NCBI RefSeq assembly: GCF_002443255.2
Contig: NW_019211455.1
Location: 24,096,479-24,160,478, forward strand
Direction of reading: 5' to 3'
Length of the DNA stretch: 64,000 nucleotides
Source of the DNA: Varroa destructor
Lineage: Eukaryota > Arthropoda > Arachnida > Mesostigmata > Varroidae
Every line of letters begins with the position of its first letter. Position 1 is the first letter of the stretch. The position numbers were made by a program, and so were the translations under genes. This document shows, in pieces, positions 1 through 12,228 of the stretch. The notes under the pieces were generated by a model. It saw only the letters and a list, made by a program, of their open reading frames with translations, did not search any database and was not told the origin of the DNA.

Positions 1-329
1 TTTTCGAATGTGCAGTCGAAAGAAGTTAGACAATGAATAAGTGCTCTTTACGCTGATTGGGAAACTTCCAGTGTGTCGTAAAGCGGTTAAAGCTTTTATC
101 TATAATCTCGCCCAAACTAGCAGCTTTTTATTATTTCCATAACTAACCGAAGCCATCAATGGTGAAGCAGCGAAGTGTTTGACACTACAATGATGGGTTT
201 TGAGTATTTGGGGCGTAGTGTAAACCTCGACAGAACCAGCTTGACCTAGTCGAAGACAAAACCACAATGGGCACGTTACGACGTGGCGTTCGCGACGGAT
301 AAAAGCATGCGCGGCTGCGTGGCAGCCGT

Positions 330-620
330 CTAACGGATCGAACGAAGCGAAAAACCTAGAATTGGACGGAAACAAGCTGACGAAGCGAACCGGAACGGTA
401 GGACGTCAAACGGCCCAAGTACGTTGGCTTGAATTTTAAATTGTACAGAATGTCGCTGAGGGACGTTGCGCTGGTATAGTTCGGCTACGAACCGACCGAG
501 GCGGTCATACGGCAGGGATTTGGGAACAATCTCGCGGACGAAGGAGCTCAGGTCCCCCAAAAAGTTGGCTTCTTTACTGCCCGGAAAGAAATTTCTGTGA
601 ACTTCGTGCAGGCCAAGCAA
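330..620 (-). mobile_element. possible Ty3/gypsy integrase C-terminal remnant
   Basis: An open stretch of about 95 codons reads EVHRNFFPGSKEANFLGDL, then FVAELYQRNVPQRHSVQF, and ends near VLGPFDVLPFRFA. The order PGxFF..SK, a charged middle, then a YxGPFxV-like segment is what follows the integrase core in many arthropod Ty3/gypsy polyproteins. No core catalytic residues, LTRs or primer-binding site are visible, and the reading breaks at both ends. It is therefore at most a decayed piece. The assignment rests on pattern memory alone, so an unrelated exon of an unknown gene remains possible. Confidence 0.3.
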
Positions 621-930
621 GCATTACTCAACAATGTCAGGCTAAAATTCAACTTTGAAGTGCTTCTAACGGATAAATGGCAGACAACAAGTTATGCCTC
701 TTTTGCTGACTTTATCACAGCAGTTAGAGTCAATTCATATAGCAGCAGCTATTTCGTGGCTCACTTATTCAAGATTAATGTTGGCCAATCGTTATAAACC
801 ATTGGAAAAGGCTTGCTCAGAGTTCCACAGGGCTCTTGTCAAGGTCGTCGTCTTCTACACACAATACTTTGTCAAAATATCAACCTTCTATTCAAAGGCA
901 TTTTTATTACACAGAGTACACGCTAAAAAA
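597..930 (+). mobile_element. possible retroelement RNase H-region remnant, frameshifted
   Basis: Frame 1 reads NFVQAKQALLNNVRLKF and EVLLTDK, which resembles the FxxAKxAL....LxTDAS start of the RNase H region in Ty3/gypsy polyproteins. After a stop near 797 another frame continues with NRYKPLEKACSEFHRALVK and FYTQYF, which resembles the RYSxxEKExLAxxxAxxxFxxYxxG part of the same region. The two halves are in different frames, so the copy is broken. It lies on the opposite strand to the integrase-like piece and abuts it near position 600, which implies rearrangement or nested insertion. No LTR pair seen. Confidence 0.28.
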
Positions 931-3268
931 ACTGAAAAATCCACACCGGGATAAATAGGGCATCAGACGTATTTGTGGTCCGGGAAGCGGTCCTTGAATC
1001 CAGGCCAGAAAGCGAGGAAATAATATTATGGGTACAATAGTACGCTGTCATCAGCAGCATTTCACCCGGCGCACTTTATCTTCTAATGGTGATCAGATTT
1101 TATTTGTACCGACAAGGTAAGTAAAGGCTGAGATGTAGCGCCTGACTCTGATCTGTTAATCCTTGACGCTGATAGATTGAACCTTCAAGCAGTAAAATTG
1201 GCATCACCACTGCGCAACTTTATACAAGAAGTGCCAGCTTTTATAATGCTCTCGTTGTTCCCAGATCGCTGTGTTGCTACTGCTAGCAATATATCATAAT
1301 ATGAAGAAAAATATCCTACGTTCAAGCGTTTCTGCAAACCTCTCTAGCGTAGAGATGTTGGCTGTCTATGACATTACTAAACTGCAAAACGCTACACGCC
1401 TATACAATAAAAATAACCGTGTGAACACACCTTAACTCATATGAAGATAACTCTACTAGCGACTTCTTTAGAGATTCGAGAAATCAGTCTAGTACTTGTA
1501 TGTTAATTGGTCTCCGAAAAGTAGCGACTCTTGACACCGTCAATAACTTGTTTTCATGGTCGATGAGAAGACTGGTTCGCGAGCAATTCCTTTTTGTTAC
1601 ATTGCTACCGTTCTGTACAGATCTTGATTGAAGGAAACAAATTCAGTACATACGTACCCTATCGGGCCTCTTATGTTTGTGTCTGATTTACGTGTACGCT
1701 TCTTGATATTCTTGCGGCTCAATGTATCAAGACTAGGCAATGTATATGATGATATGTTCTTGCTGAAAATGTACAAAATATTTTTTCTTACCTTTCGAAC
1801 TACGGTAATAACCAAAATCGCCGCAAATGCCGATCTTAAATTTATTATATATCATGCATAGTCCTACAGGTCAGATACTTGAAAATGAAGTAATACATTG
1901 AGCCCAGAATTGCAATTATGCCTTGCATCCCTTTTTAGATGATTCCTGTGGTAATATTTTACGGTTCAGATCAGTCAGAAACCGAGATTCTTTACCTCGA
2001 TATAATGAAGACCTAGTGTAATCCGTCTGTTGGCAAATCGCAGGCCAAATGTCAGAGCGTGTGCTCAAACGTTTTGTAAGGCATCCGAAGTGGGTGATTT
2101 TTTGTTGTCTCTAGCTTTCTCAGATATCATATAGAAGCTAGTGTAAAGAAAAACTGCATTATCTTCTATGTTAATGAAATTACTCACAAGTGGAGTTGAG
2201 ATAGCAACAGGACAGGAACCCTTTTTGGGATGAGGCTATGCGTGAACGTCGACTGTTCGAGTACTGCGAACGGTTTTGAGATAGATAGCAAAGCTTTGAA
2301 AACGCTTCGGGCGATCTATCGACAGCGAATACGGACAGAAACCTAAGGAGCTCAAAACAAAAACTTCGGCTGAAAAAGTACCGAAGCCTTCTGTCGTATA
2401 GCAGGAAAGTTCGATATTTCTCATGAGTCGTATTGACCCATTTGAATCGATACTCTGAAAACTTTTCTCGCTTTGATGAAGCACCAGAACCCTGGTCGCT
2501 TTTTGCAAAAAAAACTTTATACCATCAGTGCTTCAACTACATCTACTCTTCAGGTGTAACTTTTTTCCCGAAATTAAACACCTGAAAAGGTAAAGATTAA
2601 AGACTATCGGAGAGGTTTAAAAAGACGACAGCACAGCTAGGTTCTTTTCTGATAGAATTCGAAAACTTCTTTAAGAGTTTGAAAAAGTTGACACACGTGC
2701 ACAGAACCTCTTAGGGATTACTTCGAAAGGCGCAAGGAAGATCTGAACGGTGAAAGCGGGCGCAGTTGGTGTAAAGCAGTGGTACATGCTGTATTCAAAT
2801 ATATCTATGATGAAACCCAATGAAATCGAAATAGAGTACCGTTGTTTTAAATAGATAGTCTTCTTTCGTAAAATGGTGCCATATGAAAGTCGTTATAGCA
2901 CAGAATAACTATATAAGTAATTTGCATCTAGTTAATGGTAAAAGGCACAAGGTAAACACTTGTGTGGTTTAGAATGATGCGTAAATACATTCTATGGTTT
3001 TCCAACAGCTTCGTCGAACGCACTCGAACCGGGATTTGTTTAGTTACGTGTGGACGGGACGATTTCGGCGTATGAGTACCTGGAATACAATTATAACGCT
3101 TGTCTTAGGGCTTTCGACCGCTGCTGCTAATGGTTTTTCTTAGCCGTTTCATCCTCCATTGTCCATTGCGAGCGGATCTTAAGAGTGAGAATGGGTCCCG
3201 GGCGATCTCGTGTAGGCGCATGCAAATATGAGCGCTCTAAGCTTTGCGTGCCGCATAAATGTTATTCG
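931..3268. other. left flank, no gene recognised
   Basis: AT-rich DNA with only short open frames on both strands. A plus-strand phrase at about 2720-2810 (DYFERRKEDLNGES) looks slightly protein-like, but it is flanked by stops and I could not assign it. Confidence 0.5.
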
Positions 3269-3430
3269 TTATCGATCGTATTCCGCTATCGTGCACGGCT
3301 GCCAGCGAATTAAATCTGTACAGGCCATTTTGAAGCAAGGGCTCTGTTGCCAAGTGTCGCAGGAAAACGCATCATCGCTGTTTACCAAGTCCATAGCGGC
3401 GTAGCTTAGGTGAGCGCATTGCCACGCCAA
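3269..3430 (-). mobile_element. possible mariner-family transposase C-terminal remnant
   Basis: On the minus strand the end of a 137-codon open stretch reads NSDDAFSCDTWQQSPCFKM and then ACTDLIRWQPC before a stop at 3269. Mariner transposases end with a (F)NSDDAV...xxWLxxQ...FFxxGIxxLxxRWxKCIxxxGDYVE segment, and the spacing and key residues here are similar though eroded. The DDD catalytic region and terminal inverted repeats were not recognised upstream. About 0.6 kb further along is a perfect 19-bp hairpin (4041-4083), but nothing ties the two together. At best a short dead copy. Confidence 0.28.
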
Positions 3431-4040
3431 GTATGAGCATGTGGCCATAGCCGGTTCAGATTTCAACGTTGGGGTGTGGTTATTATGGCATTTGTTACCA
3501 TGCCGCTTCATAAATCTGTTGGAGTAAAACCCAGTTAAATCGAGTAAGACCCGTTTCAGGTAACGCCTAATTACCCAAGGAGCGGATGAAGAAAAAATAC
3601 AAGCAAGCTTCGTAACAACCTCTTCAAAGATTAGTTTCTTCAATGTCCTTTTTAGTACAACCCAGTGATTAGCAAGTAACATATCTGTGGTAGAGGCTGG
3701 AGCCGACTAGTTAATAATATCGTATTGAATAAAATTCGGGTATTCGACAAATTTGTTAGGTTCAGTGTGCAGTTGCCGTATAGGCATATTTCTTTTAAAT
3801 CAGCGTGCGCTTGCATTTCGTGAGGAAGTCTTACTTCATCGTAACAAAAACGTTATCGACATATTTTAGAACCTTATTTGAAGATTATATATGTGTAAAA
3901 TAATAAACTCCATAATGAAGAAGGTACGAAATGGTGCGGGCTGAATCCCTAATTAGCTAGTCGCTATTAGTGATGATGCATTACCTTCAGTCCTCAGTTG
4001 GTCAGTCATTAACTAAAGCCTAATCCGCTATGATTATGCC

Positions 4041-4083
4041 AATAGAGCAGTTCGAAATGCAGGCCATTTCGAACTGCTCTATT
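4041..4083. repeat. perfect 19-bp inverted repeat (hairpin), 5-base loop
   Basis: The left arm is AATAGAGCAGTTCGAAATG (4041-4059), the loop CAGGC, and the right arm 4065-4083 is its exact reverse complement. The stem is too short for a typical miRNA precursor. It could be a palindromic transposon end or a structural hairpin. Confidence 0.95.
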
Positions 4084-4250
4084 CGCGTGTGTTTTGAAGG
4101 CAAGGAAAGGCTTCAACATAAGGCCTGTTTGTTGATTTGTAATGGCCGAAATGACATTTATCTACGGCGCAAATAAAATGCTTATCGTTTTGACCATATA
4201 GCACAATACTTGTCTGGCAAGTGAACTGAAACAGCCAGAAGGGAGGTTGT

Positions 4251-4325
4251 CAGAAGTGTACGCCGAAAATAGGCAGAAGTGTACGCCGAAAATAGGCAGA
4301 AGTGTACGCCGAAAAAGAAAATAGG
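4251..4325. repeat. 23-bp tandem repeat, about three copies
   Basis: The unit CAGAAGTGTACGCCGAAAATAGG occurs at 4251-4273 and 4274-4296. The third copy starts at 4297 and is interrupted by a short A/G-rich insertion before its final AATAGG (ending at about 4325). The copies are almost identical, so the array is young. No reading frame of note crosses it. Confidence 0.95.
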
Positions 4326-7300
4326 CTTTAGCTATTCGTGTGCGCGCTCTACTGCCGTGAATAACGCATCGTACGTCGTGTCACGTATTTGCTTCATTTT
4401 GCACAGCTTCTCTGTTGCTGTTTACTTTTTAGACAAAAACTAAACAACATAAGGCCGTTACAAACGAAAAAAGTTGACCAAACTAAAAACCTCCTATGCT
4501 ACTTCCTAAAAAATAGCCTATCAAAGTTAGACAACTGTTTTTTTATGCGCTGTAACCTGGTAGCTTCACTTCGTTCCAGCTTTTTGCTTAGTGTATTTTC
4601 TTTGCCCCTAATTGCCCGAAAAACTTGTCCAACTAATTTCAGGCTTCGCCATCAAGCCTCAAAGGTCTTGTTTTTTATACGCAGCAATAGCAGTAGCCTA
4701 AAACTATACACAAAATATAAATAAAAATAAAATAAGCTCACTGTTGTAAAAATTTGCTCTTATTATTTTCTCTTTTTGACAAAATTAGATATTCAAAAAA
4801 ATTATTATTTGGGAAAGATGTACGATTACATTGACAATTAAAGAGTATGCCTATGTAGCTACGGTGAATCAATGGCGTCATGCTTGCATATAAATATACA
4901 TATCGTGTTTTGGCTGTGTAGCAAACCAGCCCATTTCAAAATACGAATTTCTTGTAGATAGAGAATTATCATTACTGTTTTTAACACAGATTCAACAAGG
5001 TAACTAGCCTTTTATACGTCGAAAGTTCTTTTTTTGTCTATTTTTGCCCAACTTTTTGAAAGCTTTAGTTTTTTAAGCGTTCAGACATTTGGATTAGTGC
5101 TCCTCTATACTCTAAAATGAACGGTTTTATAGTGTTGGCAGCGCTGAATTCCGGATTCTAGGTTTAGCTGATAATATCATAACAGTGTATGGGCCAAGGT
5201 AATATTCCTCTAGAATACCTGAAATGCGCAAGTATCAGGGTGGGTTATTAAGTTCGACAATAAAAACCCATCGAGACTTATTGACCTGTATAGAGTCAGG
5301 ACTGATACAAATGTTATTCTTCATCAAGCATAGCTATCTTGTTAAGTTCCGTGGTCGTTTTCAACTAGAATTTGCGTATACCTTTAAAAAAAGTATATGC
5401 GCTAAAAGGAGACATGGAACGCTCCGTCGAATTAATCTAACACCACCTATATATTGCTTAATCGTTCTATTTTGTAATATGAAGGTGATCTCGGTCGATT
5501 TTTGTTGAAACACGTATTCTAGATGTCGTACGATTTCGCTATTTTCAGTGGTACACATGCTACTTGAGGTAGAGATAAAGGCTTCGTAAATATTGAGTAA
5601 TTTATTCCGCTTCGTAAGAGCCGATAAAACTAGATTCACGCAAGACCCACGTAGTTAGAGCGCATTGAAAGGAACCGCGAATCAGCTGGGTCGTGAACGC
5701 TTTTAACTAACGCTATTTTGAAATTTACGTATAAGATAAATCCTAAATAGTTTCAGATAGTAAATAACGAAATAAGCTAGGTCGATGACTGTAAATGTTA
5801 AACCTATTAATTTAGCTTCGAATTTGTGTATCAGTCATGGGCTTCTTGTTAACTAACGACTACATTAAAAGTAAACATCGATAAAAACCATAGATAAACT
5901 GATACAGCCTTAAATAACGGTACAAGCAATGTAGCCATGAAACAAATCAATTATACAGTATATAAGTAAAAACAATTTATCTCAAAGCAGGATAGGCTTA
6001 TATAAAGTTACTGCTCTGTCACTGTTGAATTTACTGAAAAATGTAGTATAGAAATATCTTGCTAAATTAAAAGCGTGAATAGCAATTTTCAAAAACGCAA
6101 CCTTACAAGTTTAGAGGAACATTAGACAAGATGACGCCATTGGTTATTATATAAACAGTACATAAGAAGAAAAGTGCTCCAAAAGATAAAAGTTTCTTCA
6201 AAAAAATTAAGGTTCGCCCAATATATGTGTATAAGTATTGCTTAAGTAAACGTTTGAGTGTTTAGCTACATATTAGAAAGGCAAAGCTCACAGATAAAAT
6301 TAGAATTATCATAAGAACTCATATTGTTTATGTATATTAATGTACTTTGCCCGGTGTTACAATAACTTATTTCGTGAATATTTACCAGTTTTAGGTGGCC
6401 AGTGTCAGGCGCGAATACCATGTTCCCACCAAAATCGATTATAAGACAAATTGAATAAATCACTGGTTGTAATTATGTTACACGCTCTCTGGGGTAACAT
6501 TTGCTAGCCACATTAGAGGAACAAATGGCACCACAAAAAATTTATTATATAATTGACGAGGGACTAATTTGGATAAAATGATAAGCAAATGGGGTTTTGC
6601 CTTAGAGGATTTTACACGGGCGATGACGTTGAGCGGTCCGCTTGCCGTTATTTCGTGTCATTTTCGGGAATCGTGATGTCTCTATCGCGATGATGGTAGC
6701 ACAATCATTATGCCATACAACCTCATTTTGATCCAACTCTATGATAATCAGTCACTCAGCAGTTATGTAAACGAGTCACCACTAGAACATACAGTTACAT
6801 ATGTCTACATATGACGACTGTGAAAACGGAGCCACTGAATCGGCAATTATATGCAAGAACACCGCTGGTAAAGATCGGATCGATTCTATAGAACTAAAAA
6901 AAAAAAGCAATCGATAGTGATTGCTTGTATCTCAGGAGTACGCTTCATCGGAAGTGGAGTAACGACCTATAATTGTCCCGTATCGACTCTGAAACCGCGT
7001 ATCGCTTAAAGGTTAGCAGTCTTTCAGATTGGTTCGATCAGAGTTTAACTAAATTCATACATTGTATTATACTAGGGAGCAGCAAATGCAGAGGCAGCTT
7101 AGTATAACTTGTAAAATAAGCTTTTTTTTCTTTTTCTTTTTTTTTTTTTACTGCTTTTTGACTCTTCGTGCTGTATACGCACTTTTCGGAAATGGCAAGT
7201 CTAGCCGAGGCGGGTCATGCTTAAATTGTGTGAAGTTCCTCCAGTAGACCTACGAAACAGCACAGTGACCCCAGCGATCAAAGCCAAATCCTATTCGAAA

Positions 7301-10300
7301 AGTATGTACTCATGAAATGATAAATACCCATGTTAGACATGGTGCGTAAGCTTGCTGCTTTTTGTTAGAAACTGATCTGTGATGTATACTTTTTTCGTTT
7401 TACTGGCAGCGGAGGTTCGGGGTGTGAAAAAAGCCTCTTCCAAGTGACGTTTATCGTTCTTATGTCTGATCTCGGTTCAGGTATGAGATTCATACAATAT
7501 ATATATATCCTATTCGTAAGAAGCCGTGTGTTTCACATAAATCGTATAAAGGGATAGAAATATGTTTAATTAAACAACGAACGTAATACGTAAAACTCAC
7601 AATAGAAAACTAGTAGAGACAACAAATTTACTTTTCCTAAGCAGTAATTTATTACTGAACATTTAACATCAATTTCCTAATAAAACATATCTGATGGAAG
7701 GCTTACCTAGCAGTTCTATGTAAAATGTCTGCAGAATCTCTGTGCACAGAAAAAGTTCCGTTTAAACGTTGATATAGTCGAATCCTCTTAAATTTGGAGT
7801 GACTCTTCTGAAAAATAAGCCTTCGATTAGTGCAGGTTTCTCTAAATACATATATGTTCTATTAAGTTGCCTTAAGACACCGCTAAGTTTGCCTGATTGA
7901 TAATAGTTTTAGGATGCAGTCTTATTTGAGTTGGCATTGAAAATCGTAAGCAACCTACGTTATTACACACTAAAAAAATAATTAGAAGTGCATATTTTCC
8001 CCAATATCTATTTGACCAAGACGATACAAAGCACTTAGTCATTTTAGCGATCTTCACGCATCTAAAAACAGCAACAAGCTATCGCCAAAAAGCGCCAGTT
8101 CAGATTTTTTTCTCCTGGGAAAAGGGGACACGTTATCGATAAACTCATTTGTGAGCATTTTCGAGCTTCTGAATTTTACTGGAATCAACTATTTGATCAA
8201 ATAAAAAGACCCGTTTATTTTTTGTCTGAGGACATGTTATTTATTTTATTTACTTGAAAAATTAAAGTTCAACTTTTTTTTTGTTTTGCGTACGGTATCT
8301 ACGATCATCTGATCAGCATCTATGTACATAGCTGGATGTATTCCCTTTTATTCATGTCGGCAGTCCCCCTCGTCCTTTGCCATTTTACTCGTGCTTTGTT
8401 TGTCCAATTCATTTTCCTGCTCATATTTATGTCGCCTTTATTATCATCATCATCATGCTGGCTATATTTAATGTATTTTTTTTTTAAAAAAAGTGTTATG
8501 GTTTAAATCAATAGATGGCCGCAGAGAAGTTCGGCTCCCGTTCTCTCGTCTTTCTACATTTGACTATAATTGAATGAATCCTGCACGTCGTGGGAGACGA
8601 CTGTAACTCAGGATCTGTGCATGTGTATGTGTCTCGGTATGCTTAAAAGGAACACATTGATATTTGTTACATGCTCTCATCTCACGTAACCCTTGTCAAC
8701 TATCATCAGTATTCTTCTTGTTAAGATTTTTATTATCACTATTCATCGTATATTAATTATCTAGTATACAACAGATTATCATAGCCTTTTTCTTTCTCTC
8801 GTGTTAAGTATTTTAGCGTTTTATCGAACATTTGCCATCGACTAGCTTTCGTTATTGTCGAAACCGGCAAAAAAACTAGCCTTTCTTACATTGTTATCTG
8901 TATCTTTTCCATGATACGACTACGTTTTCCCTTCACATCTATGCTCGCTTGTCTTTTGTGCTCGTTCTGTCCTTCCGCATGTTAAATCGAGGCTAGTTAC
9001 CTTCCCGTTACAGATTTTTTTCCCATTGTTACAAATAATCCGATCAGCCCCGATGTGGCCGTTGCTGTTTTGCAACTCGTCTGCATTGTGGCAACTTTAT
9101 TGTTGGTGGTTTTTTCTTCATCCCTGCTTTAAGCGTTATCTATACGAGCTGTATAAGATACCTAAAATTGGACATAAAAAAAAATATATATATAAGATCA
9201 TACGAGCATCTTCAATTGTCAGAACGGAATCATTCGAATCACAATGATAATGCGCTTTTAAACGATCGTTCACTGAGATCACATTGTAGATAAAGCCGTC
9301 GTCACCAAATCGGCTGTTACTTGTCTTCAAATAATCACTTTGAGCAACTAAAACTGTCATCTCTACCAGCGTTTCGGGAGTCGTTAATCCACTTCTGATC
9401 AAGCGTGACGCATCGCGACTTGTTAGCTAGCCCGCAACCAATTGTCGAGATAGGTAAGCGTCAAATATTATTTTATCGTTTATCATTATAATCGACCTGG
9501 GCCAGTCATTTTTTTTGACCTTCAGGTTTTTCCAGTTAGCAGCTTGGGTAATCAATCCCGTACTAAGTAGTGTGTGCGCGCACGATTGTTTACCTTATGA
9601 AGGCCTTAACAGCCACCTCCGGGTTACGTAGCTGGCGATACCGAAACATGGCGTACAAGCTGTCACTGGCTCCTGCCTAAACCTATGCATTTACTTTGGA
9701 CTAGTCTTGTTGGCCCAGGCGTAACGCAACAAGCAACATATTCTCGCGTGTCTGTCCCCTCGCCGTGTCCATCTGTTTGTTTGTTTATTTCTATTTTATT
9801 ATTTGTATGTTTGTCTTCGTCGGAAAGACGATGGCGGAGGTAATGAAGGTTCCTGGTTTTGGCACAACTCAGAGAGAGATATACCGCTTACTGTGCAGCC
9901 ATGTGCTTCCTACAATTTGTTTTACTGTAATAGTAGATGTAGTAATGTTCCATATTCTGCGAGTGTGGGCGCGCTACCAGCGATCAATAATTTGCTAAAC
10001 AAATGTGACATGGATGGGCGGTCGAGCAATGCAACACGTGAAAAAAATCGACTACTTATTCTGTGCTTGTCCTGTAATTACTAGTTATGTTCGTTTGTAA
10101 GCACGGGATTGTAGTTTTTGCACGCACAAGAATGGAAAAACGATATAATGCAATTTATCCTTTAACCGGAATTGTCTGTTGTGCAATCGTGCCGGTTTAC
10201 GAAGGTCTCAAATGTATTAACACGCAACGTTACTGACGACGTAGTTCCATCGCGATGGTTAGTCAGCTGATACTGCAATATGATTAATCTTGCTGATGTA

Positions 10301-12190
10301 GTTGTTGCTTTGTATCTTTCGGGTTTCTTTTTGCTAACAGTTTATCTCCTCTATATATATATATTTACTGTTATTAAAGTTAATAATTATTAACTAAAAC
10401 TAAAATATATTAAATATAACTAAAATAAAATGACATAATATGTAGCACTTACAACTCCTTGTCTTGTCAAGCTTCTTAGTTATATCTACGGTTTATGTAC
10501 ACCTATTTGTTTCTATCTGAAATTTTCCGTCATGTTTGCTTTTACCTCTTGTTTTATATGTTCGTGTATGTTCCGAAATGATATCACCACCGCACAATGG
10601 CCATACTTACTAGCCGTAACGTCATACCTGTTCCGCTGAGCCCTTACCAGAGCGGGGACTAAATATTTCAGCCCCACGCCTCTTGCAGTTGGTGACGGTG
10701 AAGTGTGATGGGACCAGAGATGATTTCTGTGACAAAGGCGACCGAGTCCCTTTGTTTTACTTTCTTTTTGTCTCTGGCCGCTTGTTACTTTTCCATGTAT
10801 TTTCTGCGTTGTGTTGTGCTGCTTTCGGAAGGTTATCGCCCTCCCGATACCCGTCCGACCCACTAGGTCCCTATTCTAGTACAAGCAGCTATCCTACGTC
10901 CGAATACACACACAAATACAAATGTCGTCGCCATCGCCACTCATCTGGTCACAGCCCAGTTGCTCACCACAGACACACCGGTTAGCATTCACACCTGACT
11001 ACGACCGCTTAAAACAGAGAGCTGACAAATTTCACTCGGCCTGATGAGCAGACATGGTATATGGGTTCAGACCCAACAGGAGTTTTGTTTTCCCTTCGTA
11101 GCTAGAGACGACTTCCGTTATCCGTCTGTGTTCTATCTTCTGTCCTAGCTCGACCTAAATCTACCTTTTAATAGTGTGCATTACAGTATTACGTTCGCGT
11201 TATGTTCAGTCTTCATCCTTCTCACTCTACATGCGTATACGTTATCTTCTCGCTGGTACGCTCGTGAACGCATTAATGACGTTGCTTATATTTCTTTCAT
11301 TATCGCACTGTACATTATATATATAATTCTGTAAGTTTGACGCTTCAGTGGCCATAAAGGTAGACGTTGGGCTCAATAAGCTTGTGGTGCCGCTGGCCGC
11401 CAGGTCATCGCCTCCGATTTTTATAGACGTTGTTCACACAGGGGTGGATGCGTTCACGTCGAGCGGATGTTTCGTGACTCCACCCATTAACTGAAGAAGA
11501 AAAGAAAAACAAAAACAAGAGGAGGGAAAGTAGATGAGACGATTGTCAAAAAACAAATTAAACGAAAACTATATGACAGGCAATAAAGCAAACAAAGAAG
11601 TCAGCCCTGAAGTCTCTACTCCGGGTACCGCTGTGTAAAGCTTAACGAATATAGGAGCCTAACCCCATAACGCAGCTATGTGTTTGATAGAAACTGGTCA
11701 CCCCACCGGGTTAAAGGCCTTGCGGCCCTTAGAGTAATCGCACATTAATTACAAACAACTAGGAATTTGAATCTCATATATTAAGGTAATCAATCATCTT
11801 CTAGCTTTTATTTTTATGAAGGTACGTAGTAATTCAATATCAGGACTTGGTATTTCTAGTCCAAGAGTATCTATCCTACAGCGTACAAATGTACGCAATT
11901 CTAGATTTGTACGTTTAGGAAATGTTTCTCAGTATACTCTATGTTTACCGTTGCACATAGACGTCGTCGGCCATCAACAGTTTTTGGATTACCAAGCCGG
12001 GGAAAGGTGAGGTCATACAGGACACTGTTTTCTTCTAATTCTAATAGTATTAAGCTTTTTGAATTTTCGAAATGTACATAGATCAGAAATTGGTGCGATT
12101 CGTATCGTTGGATTTTTTATTTGTGGTCAAATTTTTGAAAAAGTGGGGCCATATAATCCTATCTTGAAAATATGAGCCCATACAACTTCT
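4326..12190. other. left flank, no gene recognised
   Basis: About 7.9 kb of low-complexity, AT-rich DNA with T tracts, short TATA runs (about 7498-7507 and 10353-10366) and no open frame beyond chance length. It lies downstream of the Side-like gene in its direction of transcription. No tRNA, snRNA or rRNA was seen. Confidence 0.5.
7121..7149. repeat. T-rich tract, 29 bases
   Basis: A run of T broken by single C residues. It lies in non-coding left-flank DNA. Confidence 0.95.
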
Positions 12191-12228
12191 CTCATATGGA
12201 ATAGCTCTATTGAGCTATTCCATATGAG
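12191..12228. repeat. perfect 17-bp inverted repeat (hairpin), 4-base loop
   Basis: CTCATATGGAATAGCTC (12191-12207), loop TATT, then the exact reverse complement at 12212-12228. It lies about 1.1 kb past the stop codon of the Side-like gene in its direction of transcription, close to the nearest AATAAA (12122-12117, same strand). Confidence 0.95.

Noticed and set aside
3269..3682. Whole 137-codon minus-strand frame as a gene
   Set aside because: Only its last part resembles a known family (mariner); the rest shows no domain, and the length is within chance.
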